Of a DNA stretch of 64,000 nucleotides, positions 16,840-26,290 are shown one piece after another. Under the pieces are notes generated by a model, which saw nothing but the letters and a program-made list of their open reading frames with translations, was not told the DNA's origin and ran no database searches. Origin of the DNA: JBKBKC01 sp046294265 (lineage in GTDB: Bacteria; Pseudomonadota; Alphaproteobacteria; Rhodobacterales; Rhodobacteraceae); the NCBI GenBank assembly GCA_046294265.1, contig JBKBKC010000011.1:62001-126000 (forward strand), given 5' to 3'. The translations under genes were made by a program, and so were the position numbers. The stretch's first letter is position 1. Each line of letters begins with the position of its first letter.

Positions 16840-18743
16840 TCACACGGCGCGCGACGCTGGCGATGCTGGGGGCGGCGGCGCTGCCCGGTCGGGTCTGGGG
16901 GGCGGGGCCTCTCACTGAACCGGAGGTGCTGCGCGCGGCGGTCGAGGCGGGTCAGTTGCCGCCGATGGCGCAGCGTCTGCCCAAGAACCCGCGCGTGATG
17001 CCGCTGTCAGCGATGGGGCGCGAGACGGGGCGCACCGGGGGCACGGTGCGCATCCTGGTCGGCGGGCAGCGCGATGTGCGGCTGATGCCGTTCTACGGCT
17101 ATGCGCGGCTGGTGGGATATGACGCGCATCTGAACCTGGTGCCCGACATCCTGGCCGAGGTGATCGAGGAGGACGCGCGCAGTTACACCCTGCGGCTGCG
17201 CGAGGGGCACCGCTGGTCTGACGGGCATCCGTTCACGTCCGAGGATTTCCGCTATGTCTGGGACGATGTGATCAACAACAAGAAGCTCTACAAGGGCGGC
17301 CCGCCCATGGACCTGATCGCGGACGGGCATGTGGCGCAGTTCGCGGTGCTGGATGCGCTGACGGTGCGCTATTCCTGGCCGGTGCCGATGCCGGATTTCC
17401 TGGCGAAGCTGGCGGCGCCCGGTCCGCTGCTGCTGGCGCTGCCCGCGCATTACATGCGCCAGTTCCACGCCAGCTATCAGGACGAGGCCAGGCTGGAGGG
17501 GCTGATCAAGGCCAACCGGGTGGATGACTGGCGCGCGCTGCATGCCAAGATGGGGCGCCAGAACCGCCCCGAAAACCCCGATTTGCCGACGCTGGAGCCG
17601 TGGCGCGTGCGCACGGCCCCGCCGTCCGAACGCTTTGTGTTCGAGCGCAACCCGTTCTTTCACCGCGTCGATGAGGCGGGCACGCAGCTGCCTTACATCG
17701 ACCGGGTGGATCTGAACGTGGCCTCAAGCGAGGTGATCGTGGCCAAGACCGCGACGGGCGAGGCCGACCTGCAGGCGGCGGGCCTAGCGTTTTCGGACTA
17801 TACGCACCTCAAGCATTCCGAGGCGCGCTATGGCCAGAAGGTCGCGCTGTGGAAGATGACCAAGGGGTCGGCGGTCAGCCTGCAGCCGAACCTGACCTGC
17901 ACCGATCCCGTGTGGCGGGCGCTGTTCCGCGACGTGCGGGTGCGGCGCGCGATGTCGGTGGCGATCAACCGCGAAGAGATCAACAAGGTGCTGTTCTACG
18001 GTCTGGGCACCGAAAGTGCCGACACCGTGCTGCCCGAAAGCCCGCTCTACCGGCCGGAATACGCGGCGGCCTGGGCGCAGTATGACCCCGATCTGGCCAA
18101 CCGCCTGCTGGACGAGGCGGGGATCGCCGAACGCGGCGCGGGCGGGCGGCGCATCCTGCCCGACGGGCGGCAGGCGGGCATCGTGATCGAGACGGCGGGC
18201 GAAAGCACGCTGGAGACGGATGTGCTGCAACTCGTCACCGACCATTTCCGCGAGGTGGGGATTGCGCTTTACGTCCGCACCTCGCAGCGCGACATCTTCC
18301 GCAGCCGGGCATTGGCGGGGTCGGTGACGATGGGGGTCTGGGCGGGGCTGGACAACGCGGTGCCGACCTCCGAGATGTCGCCCGAGGGGTTGGCGCCCAC
18401 CAGCAGCGACCAGTTGAACTGGCCGATCTGGGGGCAACACTACCTGTCGGCGCAAACCTCCGGCACGCCGCCCGACATGGACGAGCCGCAGCGCCTGCTG
18501 GCGCTTCTGGCCGCGTGGCGGCGCAGCACGGATGCCGCCATGCGCGCGGCGGTGTGGCACCGGATGCTGGCGATCCGGGCGGATCAGGTGTTCACCATCG
18601 GCACGGTGAACGGCACGCTGCATCCGGTGGTGCATTCCGCGCGCCTGCGCAACGTGCCCGCGCGCGGGCTCTGGGGGTTCGAGCCCACGAGTTTCTTTGG
18701 CGCCTATTCCCCCGACACGTTCTTTTACGGCGAAGGGGTTTAG
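16836..18743 (+). CDS. Extracellular solute-binding protein of an oligopeptide-type ABC importer
   Basis: The ATG at 16836 overlaps the ATPase stop. The 635-residue protein starts MITRRATLAMLGAAALPGRVWGAG, a signal peptide with twin arginines that may be Tat-dependent. It has the SBP_bac_5 pattern: YTLRLREGHRWSDGHPFTSEDFRY, FERNPFFHRVDEAGTQLPYID, RVRRAMSVAINREEIN and the C-terminal lobe with ILPDGRQAGIVIE. At about 70 residues longer than typical DppA it belongs to the larger opine/antibiotic-like group. It captures the ligand in the periplasm. The GTG of the permease gene follows 3 nt after its stop. The ligand is unknown; the glycosyltransferases downstream suggest a sugar-bearing compound. 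Confidence 0.93.
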   Translation: MITRRATLAMLGAAALPGRVWGAGPLTEPEVLRAAVEAGQLPPMAQRLPKNPRVMPLSAMGRETGRTGGTVRILVGGQRDVRLMPFYGYARLVGYDAHLNLVPDILAEVIEEDARSYTLRLREGHRWSDGHPFTSEDFRYVWDDVINNKKLYKGGPPMDLIADGHVAQFAVLDALTVRYSWPVPMPDFLAKLAAPGPLLLALPAHYMRQFHASYQDEARLEGLIKANRVDDWRALHAKMGRQNRPENPDLPTLEPWRVRTAPPSERFVFERNPFFHRVDEAGTQLPYIDRVDLNVASSEVIVAKTATGEADLQAAGLAFSDYTHLKHSEARYGQKVALWKMTKGSAVSLQPNLTCTDPVWRALFRDVRVRRAMSVAINREEINKVLFYGLGTESADTVLPESPLYRPEYAAAWAQYDPDLANRLLDEAGIAERGAGGRRILPDGRQAGIVIETAGESTLETDVLQLVTDHFREVGIALYVRTSQRDIFRSRALAGSVTMGVWAGLDNAVPTSEMSPEGLAPTSSDQLNWPIWGQHYLSAQTSGTPPDMDEPQRLLALLAAWRRSTDAAMRAAVWHRMLAIRADQVFTIGTVNGTLHPVVHSARLRNVPARGLWGFEPTSFFGAYSPDTFFYGEGV

Positions 18744-18746
18744 GCC

Positions 18747-19745
18747 GTGCTGCGCTATGTCCTGTGGCGGCTGACGGTGATGGTGCCGACGCTGGTTTTC
18801 ATCTCGCTTCTGGTGTTTTGCATCATCGAACTGCCGCCGGGCGATTTCTTTGAAAGCCACATCGCCGAGTTGCGGGCATTGGGCGAGGCCGCGGACCTGG
18901 CCGAGATCGAGATGCTGCGCGAGAGATATGGCTTCGATGACCCGTTCTTTCTGCGCTATTTCACCTGGGCGACCGGGTTCATGGTGGGCAATTTCGGCTA
19001 TTCCTTCGAATACCGGCTGCCGGTGTCCGAGGTGGTGGGCGACCGGCTGTGGCTGACGGTGGTGCTGTCGGTGCTGACGATCATCTTCACCTGGGCATTG
19101 GCGTTTCCCATCGGGATCTATTCGGCCACGCACCAGTACAGCTGGGGCGATTATGGGCTGACCTTTCTGGGCCTTTTGGGCATCGCCATCCCCAACTTCA
19201 TCCTGGCGCTGGTGATGATGTTCTTTGCCAATGTCTGGTTCGGGCTGTCCATCGGCGGGCTGATGGACCGCGAATTCGTGGGCCAGCCGATGAGCTGGGA
19301 CAAGGCGGCCTCGATCCTGCGGCACATCTGGATCCCCGTCATCATCATCGGCGTGGCGGGGACGGCGGGCATGGTGCGGCGGCTGCGGGCGAACCTGTTG
19401 GACGAGTTGCAAAAGCAGTATGTGGTGACGGCGCGGGCCAAGGGGCTGCATCCGAAGAAGGTGCTGCGAAAATATCCGCTGCGCATGGCGCTGAACTTTT
19501 TCATCGCCGACATCGGCTCGATCCTGCCCGCGATCATCTCGGGGGCCGAGGTGACGGCGATCGTGCTGTCGCTGGAAACCACCGGGCCGATGCTGATCCG
19601 CGCGCTGCAAAGCCAGGACATGTATCTGGCAGGGTCGTTCCTGATGTTTCTGGCCACGCTGACGGTGATCGGGGTGCTGGTGTCGGATATCGCGCTGGCC
19701 ATTCTGGACCCGCGCATCCGGCTGGCGGGGGGGGCGGTGAAATGA
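18747..19745 (+). CDS. ABC transporter permease, DppB type
   Basis: The GTG start gives 332 residues with six hydrophobic segments, beginning MLRYVLWRLTVMVPTLVFISLLVFCIIELPPGDF, the usual N-terminus of DppB/OppB permeases. The cytoplasmic coupling (EAA) loop is seen as YVVTARAKGLHPKKVLRKYPLRMAL near residues 225-250. With the second permease it forms the membrane channel for the binding protein's ligand. Its stop overlaps the start of the next gene by 4 nt (ATGA at 19742). Confidence 0.93.
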   Translation: MLRYVLWRLTVMVPTLVFISLLVFCIIELPPGDFFESHIAELRALGEAADLAEIEMLRERYGFDDPFFLRYFTWATGFMVGNFGYSFEYRLPVSEVVGDRLWLTVVLSVLTIIFTWALAFPIGIYSATHQYSWGDYGLTFLGLLGIAIPNFILALVMMFFANVWFGLSIGGLMDREFVGQPMSWDKAASILRHIWIPVIIIGVAGTAGMVRRLRANLLDELQKQYVVTARAKGLHPKKVLRKYPLRMALNFFIADIGSILPAIISGAEVTAIVLSLETTGPMLIRALQSQDMYLAGSFLMFLATLTVIGVLVSDIALAILDPRIRLAGGAVK

Positions 19746-20947
19746 CCGTGATGCCGCCCGACGCCCGCCCCGGCCCTGCCCCCGGGGCGCTGCCCGAGCC
19801 GGGCGCGCCGATGGTGCATTATGTCTCGTCCGCGGCCTTCGATCCGCAATCGGTGGAGCGGGCGGCAAGTTCGGCCATGGCCGAGGCGTCGCAGTTCAAG
19901 CTGATGTGGTGGCGGTTCAAGCGGCACCGGCTGGCGCTGATCTCGGGCGTGTTTCTGGTCATCATCTACGCCTCCACGCTGATCTCGGAGTTCCTGGCCC
20001 CCTATCATCTGCACACGCGCAATGTGGATGCCATCTATGCCCCGCCGCAATCGGTGCGCATCTTTCGCGAGGGCGCGCTGGTGGCGCCTTACGTCTATGG
20101 CCGCACCATGGCGCTGGACATGGACACGCTGCGCCGCGTCTATACCGACAATCCGGCGGATGTGCAGCCCTTGCGGTTCTTCTGCCGGGGGGATGACTAT
20201 GTGTTCTGGGGGCTGGTGCCGGGGAACCTGCATCTGGTCTGCCCCGCCGAGGGGGGGCAGCTTTACCTCTTGGGCACCGACCGGCTGGGCCGCGACAACC
20301 TGAGCCGGATCATCTATGGCGCGCGCATCTCGCTGACCATCGGCATCTTTGGCGTGGCGATGAGCTTTGTCCTCGGCATCGTGATCGGGGGGCTTGCGGG
20401 CTATCACGGCGGCTGGTTCGACATGGCGGTGCAGCGTGTGACGGAGGTGTTGCAGTCGATCCCGTCGATTCCGCTGTGGATGGCCTTGGCCGCGATCATC
20501 CCGGTGACCTGGAGCCCGCTTCTGGTCTATCTGGGGATCACGGTGATCCTGGCCATGCTGGACTGGACCGGCCTTGCCCGCGCGGTTCGGTCCAAGCTGC
20601 TCGCGCTGCGGGAAGAGGATTATGTGCTGGCGGCCCAACTGATGGGGGCAAAACCGCGCCGCATCATCGGGCGGCATCTTGTGCCGGGGTTCATGTCGCA
20701 CCTCATCGCCTCGGCCACGCTGGCCATTCCGGGGATGATCCTGGGCGAGACGGCGCTGTCGTTTCTGGGCATCGGGCTGCGCGCGCCCACCACAAGCTGG
20801 GGGATCCTGTTGACCGAGGCGCGGGGGGTCAGCGTGATTGCGCTTTACCCCTGGCTCTTGATGCCGGTATTGCCGGTGGTGCTGGTGGTGCTGGCGTTCA
20901 ACTTTCTGGGGGATGGATTGCGCGATGCCGCCGACCCGCACAAGTAA
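19742..20947 (+). CDS. ABC transporter permease, DppC type
   Basis: Starting at ATG 19742 the protein has 401 residues. A long polar N-terminal segment of about 50 residues precedes the OppC_N hydrophobic helix (ALISGVFLVIIYASTLIS). A periplasmic insert with VRIFREGALVAPYVYG and two Cys lies before LLGTDRLGRDNLSRIIYGARISL, the DppC signature. The coupling loop reads EEDYVLAAQLMGAKPRRIIGRHLVPG near residue 300. The inserted periplasmic part is characteristic of the larger opine-type permeases. It pairs with the DppB-like permease and precedes the glycosyltransferase gene by 39 nt. Confidence 0.93.
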   Translation: MTVMPPDARPGPAPGALPEPGAPMVHYVSSAAFDPQSVERAASSAMAEASQFKLMWWRFKRHRLALISGVFLVIIYASTLISEFLAPYHLHTRNVDAIYAPPQSVRIFREGALVAPYVYGRTMALDMDTLRRVYTDNPADVQPLRFFCRGDDYVFWGLVPGNLHLVCPAEGGQLYLLGTDRLGRDNLSRIIYGARISLTIGIFGVAMSFVLGIVIGGLAGYHGGWFDMAVQRVTEVLQSIPSIPLWMALAAIIPVTWSPLLVYLGITVILAMLDWTGLARAVRSKLLALREEDYVLAAQLMGAKPRRIIGRHLVPGFMSHLIASATLAIPGMILGETALSFLGIGLRAPTTSWGILLTEARGVSVIALYPWLLMPVLPVVLVVLAFNFLGDGLRDAADPHK

Positions 20948-20986
20948 CCGGATCAAGCCCTCGACCATCGGGCAGGGGGCCTGATC

Positions 20987-22198
20987 ATGCCGCACCGTTC
21001 CCAGCAGGCCCGTGTGCTGATGTACAGCCACGATACCTTTGGCCTTGGCCATCTGCGGCGCTGCCGCACCATCGCCCATGCGCTGGTGGAGCAGTTCCGG
21101 GGGATGAGCGTGCTGATCATCTCCGGCTCTCAGATCGCGGGGGCGTTCGACTATCGCGCGCGGGTGGATTTCGTGAAGATCCCCAGCGTGATCAAGCTGC
21201 GCAATGGCGAATATTCCTCGATGTCGGCGCATATGGACCTGAGCGACACCATAGCGATGCGCCGGTCGATCATCCGGCACACGGCCGAGACGTTCCAGCC
21301 CGACATCTTCATCGTGGACAAGGAGCCGATGGGCCTGCGCGGCGAGGTCGAGGAGACGCTGGCCTATCTGAAATCGCGCGGCACGACGCTGGTGCTGGGC
21401 CTGCGCGACGTGATGGACGCGCCGCATCTCCTGGCCGCCGAATGGGCCCCGCAGGACACGATCGGCAAGATCGACCGGTTGTATGACAGCATCTGGGTTT
21501 ACGGTCCGCGCGATTTCCACAACCCGCTTACGGGGCTGGACGTGCCCAAGCGGATGCTCGACCGGATGCATTATGTGGGGTTCCTGCAGCGCCATGCGCA
21601 AAAGAACGTGGCCACCGGCAGCCGCGACCGGGGGGATTACATCCTTGTGACCACGGGCGGGGGCGGTGACGGGGCCGAGCTGGTGCAGGACGTGATCGCA
21701 GCCTATCAGCATGACCCCGATTTGCCCCATGACGCGCTGATCGTGCTGGGCCCCTACATGCCTGCCGAGGCGCGGGCCGAGTTCCTGCGCATCGGGTCCG
21801 CCATTCCGCAGATCGAGGTGATCGAGTTCCACAGCCGGATGGAGGACCTGATCGCCGAGGCGCGGGCGGTGGTGGCGATGGGGGGCTACAACACGTTCTG
21901 CGAGATCCTCTCGTTCGACAAGCCTGCGCTGGTAGTGCCCCGCACCAACCCGCGCGAGGAACAGCTGATCCGCAGCCAGCGGGCGGCGGAGCTGGGCCTG
22001 ATCGACATGCTGAGCCCCGAGGAGTCGACCAACCCCGACCGCATGGCCGCCGCCCTGCGCGCGCTGCCCGACCGCGCGCCACCCTCGGCGGCGGGTGAGG
22101 GGATGCGGCTGGAGGGCCTGCCCAACATCGCCCGCATCGTGCGGCGCAACCTGCGCGACCGCACCGCATGGCGCCAGGATGTCCGGGTGGCCGAGTGA
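20987..22198 (+). CDS. Glycosyltransferase-like protein (COG4671/GT28 C-terminal type)
   Basis: The 403-residue protein begins VLMYSHDTFGLGHLRRCRTIAHAL, with the GxGHxxR motif of MurG/GT28-like GT-B enzymes. The C-terminal half has TTGGGGDGAELVQD, VIEFHSRMEDLIAEARAVVAMGGYNTFCEILSFDKPALVVPR, the UDP-sugar binding pattern of the same fold. I recall such proteins as predicted glycosyltransferases of COG4671, with no assigned reaction. AGGGGG precedes the ATG. It overlaps the next gene by a GTGA junction and is 39 nt downstream of the importer genes, so it is likely in the same operon. A related but distinct paralogue sits two genes on. Confidence 0.8.
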   Translation: MPHRSQQARVLMYSHDTFGLGHLRRCRTIAHALVEQFRGMSVLIISGSQIAGAFDYRARVDFVKIPSVIKLRNGEYSSMSAHMDLSDTIAMRRSIIRHTAETFQPDIFIVDKEPMGLRGEVEETLAYLKSRGTTLVLGLRDVMDAPHLLAAEWAPQDTIGKIDRLYDSIWVYGPRDFHNPLTGLDVPKRMLDRMHYVGFLQRHAQKNVATGSRDRGDYILVTTGGGGDGAELVQDVIAAYQHDPDLPHDALIVLGPYMPAEARAEFLRIGSAIPQIEVIEFHSRMEDLIAEARAVVAMGGYNTFCEILSFDKPALVVPRTNPREEQLIRSQRAAELGLIDMLSPEESTNPDRMAAALRALPDRAPPSAAGEGMRLEGLPNIARIVRRNLRDRTAWRQDVRVAE

Positions 22199-23439
22199 CC
22201 GCACCGATGCGGCTGGCCGTGGTGGTCAAGGGCTATCCGCGCCTGACCGAAACCTTCATCGCGCAGGAATTGCGCGGGTTGGAGGAGGCGGGAATCGACC
22301 TTGTGATCGTGTCGCTGCGCGCGCCGACCGAGGGCAAGCGCCATCCGGTGCATGACGAGATCCGCGCGCCCGTTCTGTATCTGCCGGAATATCTGTATCA
22401 GGAGCCGCTGCGGGTGTTGCGGGGGTTTCGCGCGGCGCGGCGGCAGCCGGGCTTCGGGGCGGTTTTGCGCGGCTTCTGGCGTGACCTCGCGCGTGATCCG
22501 ACCCCGAACCGGCTGCGCCGTCTGGGACAGGCGGCGGTTCTGGTGGCCGAATGGCCCGAGGGGGCGGGGTGGCTGCATGCGCATTTCATCCATACGCCAG
22601 CATCCGTGGCCGATTATGCCGCGCGCATGATGGGGGTGCCCTGGACCGTCTCGGCCCATGCCAAGGACATTTGGACCTCGCCCGACTGGCAGCTGCGCGA
22701 AAAGCTGGGCCGCGCGGTCTGGGCGGTGACCTGCACCGCCAGCGGTCACCGCCATCTGCAATCGCTGGCCGCCGATCCGGGGCGGGTGCATCTGAGCTAT
22801 CACGGGCTGAACCTTGACCGCTTTCCGCCCTTTGAGGCGCCGCGCCCCCCGCGCAACGGATCGGACGCGGGCGATCCGGTCACGGTGATGAGCGTGGGCC
22901 GGGCGGTGCCGAAGAAGGGGTATGAGACGCTGCTGGAGGCGCTGGCGCGGCTGCCTGCGGGGCTGCACTGGCGGTTTGTGCATATGGGCGGCGGCGACGG
23001 GCGCGCGGCTTTGCGCGCGCAGGCGGCGCGGCTGGGCATCGCGGACCGCGTGGACTGGCGCGGGACGGTGACGCAGGGTCAGGTGCTGGCGGCGCTGCGG
23101 TCGGCGGATCTGTTCGCGCTGGCCTGCCGGGTTGCGGATGATGGCGACCGGGACGGTTTGCCCAACGTGCTGGTGGAGGCGGCAAGCCAGGGGATGGCGG
23201 TGCTGTCCACCACCGTTTCGGCCATACCGGAGGTGTTTGCCGATGGGACCACGGCGCGGCTGGTGCCGCCCGACGACCCCGCGGCCTTGGCGCAGGCGCT
23301 GGAGGGGATGATCCGCGATCCGGCCTTGCGCGCGCGTCTGGGGGCGGCGGCGGCGGCGCGGGTGCGCGGCACGCTGGACTACCGCCAGAGCATCCGTGAC
23401 CTTGTGGCCCTGTTCCGCCAGGCCTGGAGCCAGCGATGA
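22195..23439 (+). CDS. GT4-type glycosyltransferase
   Basis: I chose GTG 22195, which overlaps the previous stop in GTGA and gives the natural start (M)TAPMRLAVVVKGYPRLTETFIAQEL; 414 residues. The N-terminal TETFI motif is typical of colanic acid/exopolysaccharide WcaL-like GT4 enzymes. The C-terminal domain has VMSVGRAVPKKGYETLLEAL, GGGDGRAALR and DGLPNVLVEAASQGMAVLSTTVSAIPEVF, with the ExxxxG-type donor-binding site. It would transfer a sugar at the cytoplasmic face of the membrane. It overlaps the following gene (ATGA at 23436). Confidence 0.88.
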   Translation: MTAPMRLAVVVKGYPRLTETFIAQELRGLEEAGIDLVIVSLRAPTEGKRHPVHDEIRAPVLYLPEYLYQEPLRVLRGFRAARRQPGFGAVLRGFWRDLARDPTPNRLRRLGQAAVLVAEWPEGAGWLHAHFIHTPASVADYAARMMGVPWTVSAHAKDIWTSPDWQLREKLGRAVWAVTCTASGHRHLQSLAADPGRVHLSYHGLNLDRFPPFEAPRPPRNGSDAGDPVTVMSVGRAVPKKGYETLLEALARLPAGLHWRFVHMGGGDGRAALRAQAARLGIADRVDWRGTVTQGQVLAALRSADLFALACRVADDGDRDGLPNVLVEAASQGMAVLSTTVSAIPEVFADGTTARLVPPDDPAALAQALEGMIRDPALRARLGAAAAARVRGTLDYRQSIRDLVALFRQAWSQR

Positions 23440-24575
23440 CCCGCCGCATCCTGTTTTATGTGCAGCACCTTCTGGGCGTGGGCCATCTGGCGCGCGCCAG
23501 CCACATCGCCCGCGCGGCGCAGGCGGCGGGGATGGAGGTGGTGCTGGTGACGGGCGGGATGCCGGTGCCGGGCTTTCCGGGCGAGGGGATCGCGCAGGTG
23601 GCGCTGCCCCCGGTGGCGGTGGGGGATGGGGCCTTTGCCGGGTTGGTGGATGCCGCAGGCCGGCCCATTGACGACGGCTATCGCACCCGCCGCCGTGACC
23701 TGCTGCTGGCGACATTCCGCGACCTTGCCCCCGATGTGGTGATGACCGAGGCCTTCCCCTTTGGCCGCCGCCAGGTGCGGTTCGAGTTGCTGCCGCTGAT
23801 CGAGGCGCTAGAGGCCGCCACGCCGCGCCCGCGTCTGGTCGCCTCGGTGCGTGACATCTTGCAGGCCCGTGCCAAGCCTGAGCGCGACATCGAGACGGTG
23901 GAGATGGTGCGCGCGCATTACGACCGGGTGCTGGTGCATGGCGATCCGGCCTTTGCGGCATTTGCCGACAGTTTCCCCTTGGCCGACCGCATCGCCGACC
24001 GCGTGGTGCATACCGGGCTGGTGACCGGCCCCGCCCCTGAACCGGCCCCCGGCCCCGCGGCAGAGGCCTTCGACGTGATCGTGTCGGCGGGCGGCGGGGC
24101 GGTGGGGCAGGGGGTGGCGCGGGCGGCGCTGGGGGCGGCGGCGCTGCTGCCGGGGGTGGCGCGATGGCTGGTCATCACCGGGCCCAACATGGCGCAGGCG
24201 GATGCCGACTGGCTTGCGGCGAATGCCCCGCCGAATGTGACGCTGGCCCGGTTCCGCCCGGATTTCCGCAGCCTGCTGACCGGCGCGCGGCTGTCGGTGT
24301 CGCAGGCGGGCTACAACACCGTGGGCGATATTCTGCAGGCAGGCTGCCGGTCGATCCTGTTGCCCTATGCGGCGATGGGAGAGACGGAGCAGACCGTGCG
24401 GGCCACGCGGCTGGCGGCCCTGGGGCGTGCTGCGGTGATTGCCGAGGCCGGTCTGGACGGGGCGACGCTGGCCCGCGCCGTTGCGGCGGCGCTGGCCGCA
24501 CCTGCCCCCGCCAGCTTGCCCCGCCTCAGGACCGATGGCGCGGCCGAAACCGCGCGGCTGCTGCGCGATCTTTAG
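23436..24575 (+). CDS. Glycosyltransferase-like protein, paralogue (COG4671 type)
   Basis: The 379-residue GT-B protein begins ILFYVQHLLGVGHLARASHIARAA, again with GxGHxxR. The C-terminal half has VSAGGGAVGQG, FRPDFRSLLTGARLSVSQAGYNTVGDILQAGCRSILLPY, equivalent to the donor-binding region of the first paralogue. The middle has SVRDILQ, matching LGLRDVMD in the paralogue. The two proteins are too different to be a recent duplication. It ends the operon; 116 bp without a gene follow. Function: predicted glycosyltransferase, sugar and acceptor unknown. Confidence 0.8.
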   Translation: MTRRILFYVQHLLGVGHLARASHIARAAQAAGMEVVLVTGGMPVPGFPGEGIAQVALPPVAVGDGAFAGLVDAAGRPIDDGYRTRRRDLLLATFRDLAPDVVMTEAFPFGRRQVRFELLPLIEALEAATPRPRLVASVRDILQARAKPERDIETVEMVRAHYDRVLVHGDPAFAAFADSFPLADRIADRVVHTGLVTGPAPEPAPGPAAEAFDVIVSAGGGAVGQGVARAALGAAALLPGVARWLVITGPNMAQADADWLAANAPPNVTLARFRPDFRSLLTGARLSVSQAGYNTVGDILQAGCRSILLPYAAMGETEQTVRATRLAALGRAAVIAEAGLDGATLARAVAAALAAPAPASLPRLRTDGAAETARLLRDL

Positions 24576-24691
24576 CCTCACCGTGGCGCCAGCGCCGCGC
24601 CGTGTCGGTTTTCAGTGCCAGATGACGCATTGGGGGGGCGCTGCGGGCGCGATTGGCGGCATAACGCACGGGGCAGCGAACGGAGGCCGGG

Positions 24692-26248
24692 ATGGTCGAT
24701 ACGGATATGGCGGCGGCGGCGGGGCGCCGCGCGCGGGGCGGCGGCGGAACGGTGCGGCGGGCGGAACGGACGGCGGTGCATTTCGAGACCGCGCGTTTCA
24801 TCACCCGCAACATCCCGAATTTCGAGATCCTGAACGACGAGGCGCTGTCGATCATCGAATGGAACTCCGAGACGGTGCTGGAAGAGATCGGCGTCAATTT
24901 CGTGGACAACCCTTCGGCCTTGGCCCTCTGGCGCGCGGCGGGGGCCGATGTCCAGGGCGAGCGTGTGCATATCCCGCGCGGGCTGGCGCGCAGCCTGTGT
25001 GCCACCGCCCCCGGCCAGTTCACCCAGATTGCCCGCAACCCCGCGCGCAACGTCGAGATCGGCGGGCGCAACCTGGTGCTGGCCCCGGTCTATGGCCCGC
25101 CCTTCGTGCGCGACCATGCGGGCGGCCGCCGCTATGCCACCATCGCGGATTTCCGCAACTTCGTGAAGCTGGGCTACATGTCGAAATGGCTGCACCATTC
25201 GGGCGGCACGGTCTGCGAGCCCACCGATATTGCCGTGAACAAGCGCCATCTGGACATGCTGCTGGCGCATATGACCCTGTCGGACAAGCCCTACATGGGG
25301 TCGGTCACCGAACCCGTGCGCGCCGAGGATTCGGTCGCGATGAGCCGCATCCTGTTCGGCGCGGACGTGGTGGACGCGCAGGTGGTGATGACCAGCCTGA
25401 TCAACATCAACTCGCCCCTGACCTTTGATTCGACCATGATGGGCGCGCTGGAGGTCTATGCCCGCGCAGGCCAGGCCAGCATCATCAGCCCCTTCATCGT
25501 GGGCGGCGCGATGGCGCCGGTCACGGTGGCGGGCACGCTGACGCAGGTTCTGGCCGAGGTGTTGGCGGGGGTGGCCTATTCCCAACTGGTGCGGGCCGGT
25601 GCCCCGGTGATCTTTGGCGCCTTCGTTACCTCGATCGACATGAATTCGGGCGCGCCCACCTTCGGCACGCCAGAGGCCGCGCATATCACCTGGGGGGCGG
25701 GGCAACTGGCGCGGCGGATGGGCCTGCCCTACCGCTCGGGCGGGGCCTTCTGCGGATCGAAGCTGCCCGATGCGCAGGCGGCCTATGAGACGGCGAACAG
25801 CCTGAACATGGCGCTGACGGCGGGGGTCAACTTCATGCTGCACGCCTGCGGCTGGCTGGAGGGGGGGCTGGTCAGCTCCTATGAGAAATTCGTGATGGAT
25901 GCCGACCAGCTCGGCACGCTGCACCACCTCGCGCAGGGCATCATCATGGACGAGAACGGCCAGGGGATGGACGCGATCCGCGAGGTGGGGCCGGGCGGGC
26001 ATTACCTGGGATGCGCGCATACCCAGGCGAATTTCAAATCGGCCTTCTGGCGGTCGGAGCTGTTCGACTACAAGCCCTTCGAGACCTGGGACGAGGAAGG
26101 CGCGCGCGACACGCAGGCGCTGGCCGCGATCCGGGTCAAAAAACTGCTGGCCGATTACCAGCCGCCGCCGCTGGACGCGGGCGTGGCCGAGGCGCTGGCC
26201 GATTATGTGGCGCGCAAGAAGGCCGAGGTGCCGGACGCCTTTGTGTGA
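24692..26248 (+). CDS. Trimethylamine methyltransferase family (MttB-like) protein, non-pyrrolysine
   Basis: The 518-residue protein matches the MttB/COG5598 family over its length, with NIPNFEILNDEAL near residue 45, DVVDAQVVMTSLININSPL, and GEMAP-like VGGAMAPVTVAG in the barrel. The frame contains no internal TAG, so it lacks pyrrolysine and belongs to the non-Pyl branch, some members of which demethylate glycine betaine or other quaternary amines to a corrinoid protein. No corrinoid protein gene (MttC-like) is adjacent, so the partner must be elsewhere. ACGGAGGCCGGG precedes the ATG. Substrate unassigned. Confidence 0.88.
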   Translation: MVDTDMAAAAGRRARGGGGTVRRAERTAVHFETARFITRNIPNFEILNDEALSIIEWNSETVLEEIGVNFVDNPSALALWRAAGADVQGERVHIPRGLARSLCATAPGQFTQIARNPARNVEIGGRNLVLAPVYGPPFVRDHAGGRRYATIADFRNFVKLGYMSKWLHHSGGTVCEPTDIAVNKRHLDMLLAHMTLSDKPYMGSVTEPVRAEDSVAMSRILFGADVVDAQVVMTSLININSPLTFDSTMMGALEVYARAGQASIISPFIVGGAMAPVTVAGTLTQVLAEVLAGVAYSQLVRAGAPVIFGAFVTSIDMNSGAPTFGTPEAAHITWGAGQLARRMGLPYRSGGAFCGSKLPDAQAAYETANSLNMALTAGVNFMLHACGWLEGGLVSSYEKFVMDADQLGTLHHLAQGIIMDENGQGMDAIREVGPGGHYLGCAHTQANFKSAFWRSELFDYKPFETWDEEGARDTQALAAIRVKKLLADYQPPPLDAGVAEALADYVARKKAEVPDAFV

Positions 26249-26255
26249 CGGGGTT

Positions 26256-26283
26256 CCGGGCGGCGGACGAACGCGCCGCCCGG
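26256..26283. terminator. Bidirectional hairpin between convergent genes
   Basis: The 10-nt arms CCGGGCGGCG (26256-26265) and CGCCGCCCGG (26274-26283) are perfectly complementary around an 8-nt loop. They lie in the 42-bp gap between the MttB-like gene and the convergent DUF6477-like gene. Confidence 0.7.
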
Positions 26284-26290
26284 CCGCCGC

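Noticed and set aside
19151..22204. 1017-codon open frame on the minus strand
   Set aside because: It is antisense to the two ABC permeases and a glycosyltransferase; its composition is His/Arg/Gln-rich with no domain.
24692..26248. Pyrrolysine use in the MttB-like gene
   Set aside because: No in-frame TAG occurs within the 518 codons, so this is a non-pyrrolysine family member.
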